Source: Cryomorphaceae bacterium | Lineage (GTDB): Bacteria; Bacteroidota; Bacteroidia; Flavobacteriales; Schleiferiaceae | Assembly: GCA_003455605.1 (NCBI GenBank) | Contig: DMQR01000105.1 | Span: 1,516-8,559, forward strand | Reading direction: 5' to 3' | Length of the DNA: 7,044 nt | Part shown: one piece after another, positions 1 through 6,321 of the stretch | Layout: every line of letters begins with the position of its first letter | Position numbering within the stretch: position 1 is the stretch's first letter | Made by a program: the position numbers and the translations under genes | The notes under the pieces: generated by a model | The model's database searches: none | What the model was told of the DNA's origin: nothing | The model's input: the letters and a program-made list of their open reading frames with translations, nothing else

Positions 1-3000
1 ATCTATCAATACAATGGCGTTGTTTACTACAATACCCGCGAGGGAGATGATACCGATCATAGTCATCATAATGACAAATTCCATGCGGAAGATTACCAAG
101 CCAAGGAATACTCCGATGAGTGAAAAGACTACAGTAACGAGAATAATGAAAGGGGTTGAGGCAGAATTGAATTGGCTCACCAAAATCAAAAAGATTAAGA
201 ATATAGCCATCAATAGGGCACGCGACAGGAAGCTAAGCTGCTCTGCCTGTTCCTCCTGCTCACCTGTGAAACTCAAGGTAACCATATTTGGAATATTATA
301 GTCTTGTAAAGAGGTTTTGATCGCCTCAACTGTTTCCGTTGGATTACTGCCTTCTAATACATTAGACTGGATAGAAATCACACGCTTAAGGTCCTTGCGC
401 TTAATACTTGAGAACGTCGAAGTTTTATGTGCCTTCGCCACTGCTGAAATAGGCACCTGCTTTATTTTGCCCGAGGCTGCATCACGGAAGGTGATTTTTT
501 GGTTCATCAAATCCTCCATGTTATAGCGATAGTCGTCGATTATACGAATATTGATAGGGTAGTCATCCTCACCATCCTTGAATCTACTGACTTCTTTTCC
601 AAACAAGGCCGTACGGATAGCGTCTCCAATCTGTGCCGAACTCAAGCCTAAGGCGCGTGCCTTGACGCGATCCACTTCAATTGGCATTTCCGGCTTACCA
701 GTTTCCACATCGAGCTTGAGTTCTTCGATGCCTGCAATACTTTGGTTATTGATAAAGGTCCGCACGCCATCGGCTACATCGACCAATTGTGTATAATCAT
801 CCCCACTGATCTCGATATTAATCGGTGGGCCTGAAGGTGGTCCATTTGAATCCTTTCCAACAGAAATCGTTACCCCAGGAAAATCTTGGATAGAAGAACG
901 AAGTTCGTTGAGTACATCGGAAGAATTCACACGCACCCCATCAGGAGAGACACGTTCCGAAAACTTGTGGAAGGCCACAGTGATCTTCGCTTTATTCGGC
1001 GTGTTCGCCATAGAAGGTCCAGCATTAGGATCACTGGTGCCTTCGCCTACTTGAGCAATGACGCTCTCGACCATATAATTCTGAAGGCTGCCGTTCTCAT
1101 CCGTGTAGTTGTACTCGCGCACAATATTCATCACTCGTTGTTCTAAATCCAAACACACCTCGTTGGTCTCTTCAATGTCCGTCCCAATTGGCATCTGGAC
1201 ATAGACTATGGCCTGGTTCGGCATATTTTCCGGGAAGAAAAGTGTCTTTGGCGGAGCAATACCGAGAAGAATAATACTAAATACAAGCAAGGCACCTGTG
1301 CCCAAGAAAAATCCAATCGGGCGCTTACCGCTTAAAGCGTAGGTTAAAAATTTAGTATAAAGGTCCTCTAATTTTGGTAACAACTTACCTTGGAACCAAT
1401 CGGTCGCGGGTAAAACGCCGTAACTATAGATTAAAGCAAATACCCCGCCGTACATAAAGATATTTCCCAAGCCAAGTATGCCTGCACCATATCCGATACT
1501 TGCCCCTACCACGATGATAATCAAACTATAACGGGTCAATTTCTTTTTATCTGTTACTTCTTTTTCCACCTTCATCAAGACAGAAGTTAAACCAGGGTTG
1601 ATAACCAAGGCCACGAAGAGCGACGAGCTCAATACTGTAATCAAGGTGATCGGTAAGTACTTCATGAACTCCCCGAAAATTCCTGGCCAAAAAGCCAAAG
1701 GCACGAAAGCCGCTAGGGTAGTGGCGGTAGAAGCAATAATAGGCATAGCCACCTCGCCAGCGCCTAGTTTAGCGGCGGTTATCTTATCATAACCCTCGTC
1801 CATGAATCTATAAATATTCTCCACGACCACAATCCCATTATCTACGAGCATTCCAAGGGCCAATACCAAAGAGAACAACACCATCGTATTCAAAGTAATG
1901 CTCATAGCGCTGAGAATGAAGAAGCTCATCAACATTGATAATGGAATAGCAATTCCCACGAATAAAGCATTGCGCAATCCTAAGAAAAACATCAAGACCA
2001 ACACTACGAGCAACATCCCGAAGATGATAGAGTTTTCTAGGTCAGCTACTTGAGTTTGGGTCTGCTCTGAAGTATCATTAGTTACTGTGACACTCAAGTT
2101 ATCTGGGAAGTACTCTTCTTTGGCCAGATCCAAAATATCCGAGATTTTCCCACTCAGAATAATCTGGTTCTCGCCCGATCGCTTAAACACATCTAGCATC
2201 GCCACAGCATCGCCATATTCACGAGCGTAGGATTCTCGCTCCACTTCATCAAAAGCTACCTCAGCCACGTCTTTAAGACGAACCAGCTGCATCTTTTCGC
2301 TCTTAATGATGATATTTTCAAGCTCTTCAATCGCGCGAATTTCGCCTACCACACGAACGTTTCGGCGGTATCCATCCACAAGTAAATTACCCCCTGAAAT
2401 GGTCATGTTTTCATTTTGAATGGCGCCAGCAATATCGCGGAAGCCGAGCTTCATGCTTTCCAATTTCTTATTGTCAATCATTACGCGAACTTCCTTGTCG
2501 TCGATGCCGCGGATATCCACCTTCGAAATCTCGTTCAGGTTCTCAATCTCCTCCTCGAGATATTCGGCGTAATCTTTTAATTGGTCCAATGAGAACCCCC
2601 CTGAAAGGTTGATGTTCGCCATCGGCATCAACTCTGAAATATTTAACTCAAAGACGTTTGGATCCGCCGGCAAGTCTGCAGGGAAATCCGGTTTGCCCAT
2701 AGCTGCATCCACCTTATCCTTTACCTTGCGCAAGGCATCGTTCGGCGTGACGTCAAAGTCGAACTTCACTTGGATAGTCGAATACCCCTCCACCGAAGTC
2801 GAGTTGATTTCATCCACCCCAGTAATCCCGTTGATCTCTTTTTCTAGAGGACGAGAAATAAGTTTTTCAATATCGGCTGGAGAGTTTCCAGGATAGGGAG
2901 TGCCTACATAAATTTCAGGCGTAATAATCTCAGGAAAAGCCTCTGAAGGCATGCTGAGATACGACATCAAACCCGCGATGAAAATGATGACAGTCAATAC

Positions 3001-3075
3001 ATAGACCGTCATGACGTTGTTCACCGAGAAGTTCGATGGCCCGAAGCTTTTAAAGAGTTTTTTGTTTTCTTCCAT
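1..3075 (-). CDS. RND-family efflux permease (AcrB/HAE-like), 3' end cut by window edge
   Basis: Inner-membrane proton-driven efflux pump subunit. I translated the minus strand from the ATG at 3075 and found 1025 codons with no stop up to base 1, so the C-terminus lies outside the window. Seen: TM1 about residues 22-43; periplasmic porter domain with the VGTPYPGNSPADIEKL-type PN1 start (55-71); TM2-TM6 about 347-497, with TM4 signature GMLVDNGIVVVEN (408-420); two extra hydrophobic segments at about 517-534 and 537-556; TM7 about 587-607; second porter domain 620-945; TM8-TM10 about 950-1023, ending in NNAIVLID. AcrB homologues run to about 1050 residues; this one should reach about 1130-1150 because of an insertion between TM6 and TM7 and some extra length in the second porter half. 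TM4 has D412-N413 where AcrB has D407-D408, and TM10 has N1018 where AcrB has K940. It is the last visible gene of the operon, 16 bp after the adaptor. Family assignment is firm; substrate is unknown. Confidence 0.97.
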   Translation of the reverse strand, partial: MEENKKLFKSFGPSNFSVNNVMTVYVLTVIIFIAGLMSYLSMPSEAFPEIITPEIYVGTPYPGNSPADIEKLISRPLEKEINGITGVDEINSTSVEGYSTIQVKFDFDVTPNDALRKVKDKVDAAMGKPDFPADLPADPNVFELNISELMPMANINLSGGFSLDQLKDYAEYLEEEIENLNEISKVDIRGIDDKEVRVMIDNKKLESMKLGFRDIAGAIQNENMTISGGNLLVDGYRRNVRVVGEIRAIEELENIIIKSEKMQLVRLKDVAEVAFDEVERESYAREYGDAVAMLDVFKRSGENQIILSGKISDILDLAKEEYFPDNLSVTVTNDTSEQTQTQVADLENSIIFGMLLVVLVLMFFLGLRNALFVGIAIPLSMLMSFFILSAMSITLNTMVLFSLVLALGMLVDNGIVVVENIYRFMDEGYDKITAAKLGAGEVAMPIIASTATTLAAFVPLAFWPGIFGEFMKYLPITLITVLSSSLFVALVINPGLTSVLMKVEKEVTDKKKLTRYSLIIIVVGASIGYGAGILGLGNIFMYGGVFALIYSYGVLPATDWFQGKLLPKLEDLYTKFLTYALSGKRPIGFFLGTGALLVFSIILLGIAPPKTLFFPENMPNQAIVYVQMPIGTDIEETNEVCLDLEQRVMNIVREYNYTDENGSLQNYMVESVIAQVGEGTSDPNAGPSMANTPNKAKITVAFHKFSERVSPDGVRVNSSDVLNELRSSIQDFPGVTISVGKDSNGPPSGPPINIEISGDDYTQLVDVADGVRTFINNQSIAGIEELKLDVETGKPEMPIEVDRVKARALGLSSAQIGDAIRTALFGKEVSRFKDGEDDYPINIRIIDDYRYNMEDLMNQKITFRDAASGKIKQVPISAVAKAHKTSTFSSIKRKDLKRVISIQSNVLEGSNPTETVEAIKTSLQDYNIPNMVTLSFTGEQEEQAEQLSFLSRALLMAIFLIFLILVSQFNSASTPFIILVTVVFSLIGVFLGLVIFRMEFVIMMTMIGIISLAGIVVNNAIVLID

Positions 3076-3091
3076 GTTGCTTTGGGTACAA

Positions 3092-4222
3092 TTATTTTAT
3101 ATGTACACGTTGTCCAGTACGAACGCTCCGTGAACCCCTGTCCACCAACTGCGTACCCGCTTCAATACCTGATTTGATCTCTGTGCGGCCTTCGTAAGAC
3201 ATTCCGGCCTCCACCATAACTTTGGATACTTGGCTGTAAGTACCTTTGTTTCCCAAAACAAATACAAAGTCATTGCCTTCGACATCCTGCTGAATCAAGC
3301 TAGATGGCACTGCCAATGCCGCGTCGTTCCAGTAGTCTTGTAATGCCACATGTACCATTTGATTTGGCTTTACTGTGCCTGGGTCCGCCGGTAAGCTCAC
3401 ATTGATAGAGAAAGTGCGGTTGCCTTCTTGAATGAATTGGCCCACCTGCAAAACTTCAGCAGCCACTTCAAAATCCATGCTTGTAAAGGATACGTTCGCT
3501 GGCATTCCCACCTTCACACGGTTCGCATAGGTTTCCGGCACATCCGCCTTCACGTATACGCCTGAGGTGTTAACCAAACGTACTGCCGGCATCTGTGACG
3601 CAGCTAATTCACCAACTTTAGCAAATACTTCATCAATGGTTCCTGCAAAGGGAGCACGAACCTCACTCATTGCCATCTGTTCCTTCAACGTTTCAAGCTT
3701 TTGCACCAAACCGTCGTAATTGTTCTTCGCTTGGAGGTACTGAATCTCTGATCCTATTTGCTCGTCAATCCACAATTTCTGCTGTTTGTTGAACACGGTC
3801 TGAGCTAAAGCCAAGGCCGTTTCCAATTCTTTCAATGAGCTCTCCATCAAATCTGTATCGAGGGACACCAATAATTGGCCCTGGCTCACCTTCTGACCCG
3901 CTTTAACGTAGATGCGCTCCACCTTTCCGCTATTCAATGGGAACAAGTTGATGCTTTTGTCTGCTTCTACCTTGCCGAATACTTCGAAGTAGTGGAAGAA
4001 TAAATCTGGATTCACCTCAAATGCGGTAACTGCATCATAAGAAGCCGTTGTATCCAATGCCGCGATGGCCGCGTCCAAATCCGTTATCTGTGTATTCAAT
4101 CCGTCCACCATAGTTTTGATGCTATCGCGCTGTGCCGTTAATGTTTGTAAATCACCTTCTACCGCGGGCTGAGAACAGGCCGCCATTATGGCTAAAGGGG
4201 CGATGAGTAGTACTTTTTTCAT
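3092..4222 (-). CDS. RND efflux periplasmic adaptor (membrane-fusion protein), lipoprotein
   Basis: Periplasmic adaptor (AcrA/MexA-like, HlyD family) linking the permease to the TolC-like channel. 376 residues, a normal length. Seen: an N-terminal lipoprotein signal with candidate lipidation Cys16 (IMAAC, residues 12-16); a heptad-patterned coiled coil at about 25-57 with hydrophobic positions 25, 28, 35, 39, 42, 46, 49, 53, 56; first lipoyl half about 80-122 (SGKVERIYVKAGQKVSQGQ, 98-116); alpha-helical hairpin about 123-185; second lipoyl half with VRAPFAGTIDEVFAKVGE (188-205); beta-barrel about 222-300; membrane-proximal domain to the end (TGQRVHIK). The ATG at 4222 overlaps the stop of the upstream channel gene as ATGA, implying coupled translation, and the TAA is 16 bp before the permease start. 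No Shine-Dalgarno is visible before the ATG. The coiled coil between the lipid anchor and the core is absent from E. coli AcrA. Confidence 0.96.
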   Translation of the reverse strand: MKKVLLIAPLAIMAACSQPAVEGDLQTLTAQRDSIKTMVDGLNTQITDLDAAIAALDTTASYDAVTAFEVNPDLFFHYFEVFGKVEADKSINLFPLNSGKVERIYVKAGQKVSQGQLLVSLDTDLMESSLKELETALALAQTVFNKQQKLWIDEQIGSEIQYLQAKNNYDGLVQKLETLKEQMAMSEVRAPFAGTIDEVFAKVGELAASQMPAVRLVNTSGVYVKADVPETYANRVKVGMPANVSFTSMDFEVAAEVLQVGQFIQEGNRTFSINVSLPADPGTVKPNQMVHVALQDYWNDAALAVPSSLIQQDVEGNDFVFVLGNKGTYSQVSKVMVEAGMSYEGRTEIKSGIEAGTQLVDRGSRSVRTGQRVHIK

Positions 4223-5544
4223 TTTGAAGATTGTTGGGTCATTAAGTATTCTAGTTCTGCTTGTTGGTCCAAGACCGTTTGTGCGGCCAAGAACATCGAT
4301 TGTAGTGCTTGCTGATACTGCGTTTCACTTTGCGTCAGTGCCGTTGAGGATCCTACCCCCTCCTCATATTCTCTTCTGCGTTGATTGCGAATGGTTTGGG
4401 CCAATTCTGCACTCTCTTTCTGCGACAAATAATCCGCAATGGCACGATAATATTCATTCACCGTCGAGGCGTGCTGCATGATCAAGGCTTGCTCCATTTG
4501 CGCCAATCCAATCTCTACCTGGTGTTGCTGGATCTTCGCCTCCTGCACCTGGGCACGTCCGTTTCCGGAGGTGAACAATGGCACACTAATGCTACCGGCC
4601 ACTAAACTGCTGGGGATATCCACGGCGGCATCGCCAAAGATGTTGGCCTCGCTACTCATGTATTGAATGTTGTTCTGGTAACTCACACCTATGGTCGGTA
4701 GGTAGCCTAATTTCTTATTGAGCAGTTGCAACTTCGCCCCCTCTACTTGGTTCGCCATGCTGCGGTAATCCACCGTCTTGGTAGGGTCGAAACTCACCCC
4801 TGCAAGGTGTGACGCCACAGAAGCGTTAACCACCAGGCTTTCTAAATCATCGGCTAATTGCATTGGTGTTCCCACCGGGAAACCCATCTGTAACTTCAAT
4901 AGCATCTTCGCAACCTGTGCTTGGCCTGCGCTATAGCGTACGGCGTTCTTCATATTGTTGTAGTTCAACATAATTTGATCCGCATCAGCCTTGCTCACCA
5001 AACCGGCCGCATTCATCTTTTGCATCTCTTCAGCGAGGTTCGCTAAATAGCCCTCGTTCGCTTTCAAGATCTCCACGCTTTCTGCGCTTAATAATGCCAA
5101 ATGGTAGGCCTTCGCCACATCTCGGTGCATCCCTGAACGGGTTTTTTCCGCGCCAATAGAAGCACCATCCTTCAATACCTTAGCCGCCATCAACCCAACA
5201 ACGTAAGAGCCGTCGAAAATGAGTTGGTTCACTGCCAACCCGCCTTGGGCCTGGTAATCCGTACCGAATACAAGCTGATCTAGAGTACCGTCGCCATTGA
5301 AATCCGTCACTAATGCCCCGAGTTCAACGTTATACAAATACTGTCCCGAAGCCGAAGCTTGCGGCAGTCCATACGACAGGTTTTGTCTGTAAATCTGTTT
5401 GGCACGCTCGATCTCAAGCTCTGCGATTTCCATCCCATAGGCATGGGTCAGCGCATATTGCTGGGCCTGCTGCAGGGTGAATTTTTGCTGGGAGAATCCC
5501 ACGGTAGTGAGTAGCAACGAAATAGTTAGAAGTTGATGTTTCAT
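4219..5544 (-). CDS. TolC-family outer-membrane efflux channel
   Basis: Outer-membrane factor that forms the exit duct of the tripartite pump, acting as a trimer with a beta-barrel in the outer membrane and an alpha-helical tunnel in the periplasm. 441 residues including a signal peptide (about 1-18, likely cut after GFS before QQ). Seen: typical OEP start FTLQQAQQYALTHAY (22-36); first beta hairpin region about 66-113 with the family phrase NQLIFDG (106-112); long amphipathic helices about 120-225; second repeat opening near 260-310, with SVPLFTSGNGRAQVQEA covering its second strand and helix start; then a C-terminal helix pair ending in LEYL. The beta1-beta2 loop, expected to face outside, contains DFNGDGTLD (81-89), a calcium-loop-like motif. 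The start ATG at 5544 directly follows the tetR stop (TAAATG), and the TGA stop overlaps the adaptor ATG. Family assignment is clear from architecture and context. Confidence 0.95.
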   Translation of the reverse strand: MKHQLLTISLLLTTVGFSQQKFTLQQAQQYALTHAYGMEIAELEIERAKQIYRQNLSYGLPQASASGQYLYNVELGALVTDFNGDGTLDQLVFGTDYQAQGGLAVNQLIFDGSYVVGLMAAKVLKDGASIGAEKTRSGMHRDVAKAYHLALLSAESVEILKANEGYLANLAEEMQKMNAAGLVSKADADQIMLNYNNMKNAVRYSAGQAQVAKMLLKLQMGFPVGTPMQLADDLESLVVNASVASHLAGVSFDPTKTVDYRSMANQVEGAKLQLLNKKLGYLPTIGVSYQNNIQYMSSEANIFGDAAVDIPSSLVAGSISVPLFTSGNGRAQVQEAKIQQHQVEIGLAQMEQALIMQHASTVNEYYRAIADYLSQKESAELAQTIRNQRRREYEEGVGSSTALTQSETQYQQALQSMFLAAQTVLDQQAELEYLMTQQSSK

Positions 5545-6156
5545 TTAGTCGTCTGAATGTATTCTTTGATTGAGGTATTCTAGTCCTTGCAACGATGCAA
5601 TGCCACGGATGTGGTAGCGCAATGATGCTTTTCTTAATTCGTCCAAGTTTGGCATATCCTTCCCGACCACTGTTTCGTGTACGGCCAAGATGTGTCCATA
5701 ATACAGTATAGTAATGAAGTCAATATTGATGTCATCGCGGTACAATCCCTCGCGCATGCCTTGCTCCAAATTCTTTCGAGTAATGTCACAAACTATGGTC
5801 TGACGATGATTTTTGGCCTTTTCGGCGACCTCCGGATAATATTGAACAAGTTGAGCAAGAAGTCTATCCTCTGCACCGCGAAGGTTTTTCTCCGCGAATC
5901 TTTCTAGTGCAAAGAGCTGATCAATAGCGTTGCCTGTGACCTGGGCTAGATTTTCCTGCAGTTCATTGGCCATATGTCCAGCCGTAAGTTGGAAGACTTG
6001 ATGTAGTAGGTCCAATTTGTTTTCGACGTACTTATACAAGGTTTTCTTCGAAATCCCGCAATACTGACTGATTTGGTCCATAGTCACAGACTTCACCCCG
6101 AAATCTTTGAACAACTCAAGGCTCGCAAAAAGTATTTTCATTTTCTCAGTATCCAT
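5545..6156 (-). CDS. TetR-family transcriptional regulator of the efflux operon
   Basis: One-component DNA-binding repressor. I chose ATG 6156, giving 203 residues, the usual TetR length. The frame can be extended upstream to a TTG at 6237, but that adds 27 residues of atypical composition and has no ATG. Seen: helix 1 KMKILFASLELFKDFG (5-20); helix-turn-helix about 24-44 with VTMDQISQYCGISKKTLYKY (24-43), a near-canonical TetR signature; then an all-helical ligand-binding and dimer domain, closing with YHIRGIASLQGLEYL near the C-terminus, a form common in Bacteroidota TetR proteins. It is the first gene of the operon, and its TAA abuts the start of the channel gene, so it is probably autoregulated and represses the pump. 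The inducing ligand cannot be inferred. A likely operator is the palindrome repeated in the adjacent divergent region. Confidence 0.94.
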   Translation of the reverse strand: MDTEKMKILFASLELFKDFGVKSVTMDQISQYCGISKKTLYKYVENKLDLLHQVFQLTAGHMANELQENLAQVTGNAIDQLFALERFAEKNLRGAEDRLLAQLVQYYPEVAEKAKNHRQTIVCDITRKNLEQGMREGLYRDDINIDFITILYYGHILAVHETVVGKDMPNLDELRKASLRYHIRGIASLQGLEYLNQRIHSDD

Positions 6157-6226
6157 AGGGGATAAGGCAGATATTGGAAACACTATAACCAAAAAATGTT
6201 TCTTTTGTTTCCCCCCTTTGAACAAC

Positions 6227-6239
6227 TTTTGTGCCAAAA
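6227..6239. promoter_or_regulatory. palindrome TTTTG-TGC-CAAAA, copy 2 of candidate TetR operator
   Basis: Inverted repeat with 5-bp perfect arms and a 3-base centre, 71 bp (about seven helical turns) from the similar palindrome at 6297-6311. It overlaps a second inverted repeat AAAAC-ATG-GTTTT (6236-6248), so three alternating half-sites stand in a row. It lies 71 bases upstream of the chosen tetR ATG, a sensible place for an autorepression site. Confidence 0.35.
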
Positions 6240-6245
6240 CATGGT

Positions 6246-6270
6246 TTTCACACTTTTTTTAATCGTGAAA
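6246..6270. repeat. inverted repeat TTTCAC-N13-GTGAAA
   Basis: Two perfect 6-base arms separated by 13 bases that include a T7 tract, between the two TTTGTG(G/C)CAAA palindromes. It could be a spaced operator for another regulator. As an RNA hairpin the arms are too short and AT-rich to terminate well. Chance occurrence in this low-complexity region is quite possible. Confidence 0.25.
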
Positions 6271-6286
6271 GGACGTATTTTCATTG

Positions 6287-6302
6287 TATAATACCATCTT
6301 TG
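6287..6302 (+). promoter_or_regulatory. candidate asnS promoter core
   Basis: Two overlapping candidates lie 20-35 bases before the asnS ATG. One is a perfect TATAAT at 6287-6292, without a good -35 partner (best is TCGTGA at 6263-6268). The other is CATCTTTG at 6295-6302, matching five of the six fixed positions of the Bacteroidota -7 consensus TAnnTTTG. With the second, the leader would be only about 12-15 bases. Choice between them is inference. Confidence 0.3.
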
Positions 6303-6311
6303 TGGCAAAGA
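6297..6311. promoter_or_regulatory. palindrome TCTTTG-TGG-CAAAGA, copy 1 of candidate TetR operator
   Basis: Inverted repeat with 6-bp perfect arms and a 3-base centre, just before the asnS start and overlapping its candidate promoter. Its core TTTGTGGCAAA (6299-6309) differs by one central base from the core at 6228-6238. TetR proteins bind short palindromes near their own promoter, so this is a reasonable operator candidate, but no binding evidence is available. Confidence 0.35.
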
Positions 6312-6321
6312 CTTCTATAGC

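Larger units (their letters stand above)
6157..6321. promoter_or_regulatory. divergent control region between tetR operon and asnS
   Basis: 165 bp between the start of tetR (leftward) and asnS (rightward), the only intergenic space of any size in the window. Both promoters must lie here unless tetR is transcribed from inside asnS. It is rich in homopolymer tracts (A6 at 6191, C6 at 6211, T7 at 6254) and contains several short inverted repeats, listed separately. No open frame with coding character was found inside, and no Shine-Dalgarno-like sequence sits at the right distance from either start. I could not identify a convincing promoter for the tetR side. Confidence 0.7.

Noticed and set aside
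14..301. Plus-strand open frame opposite the permease gene
   Set aside because: It is antisense to the C-terminal visible part of a clear RND permease; its sequence has no recognisable family and low-complexity composition.
886..1146. Plus-strand open frame rich in Arg and His
   Set aside because: Reads from the complement of the second porter domain of the permease; no start signal or homology.
2609..2896. Plus-strand 95-codon open frame
   Set aside because: Antisense shadow of the first porter domain of the permease, which is continuous through this region.
4188..4666. Several overlapping plus-strand open frames across the adaptor/channel junction
   Set aside because: All are antisense to well-supported genes and show no family features.
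6246..6270. Possible intrinsic terminator (TTTCAC...GTGAAA with a T7 tract)
   Set aside because: Arms are only 6 bp with low GC, the T tract is inside the loop rather than after the stem, and the region lies between two divergent starts where a terminator is not expected.
6157..6321. T-box or other amino-acid-sensing leader for asnS
   Set aside because: The leader is too short and contains no T-box sequence, specifier stem or terminator/antiterminator pair.
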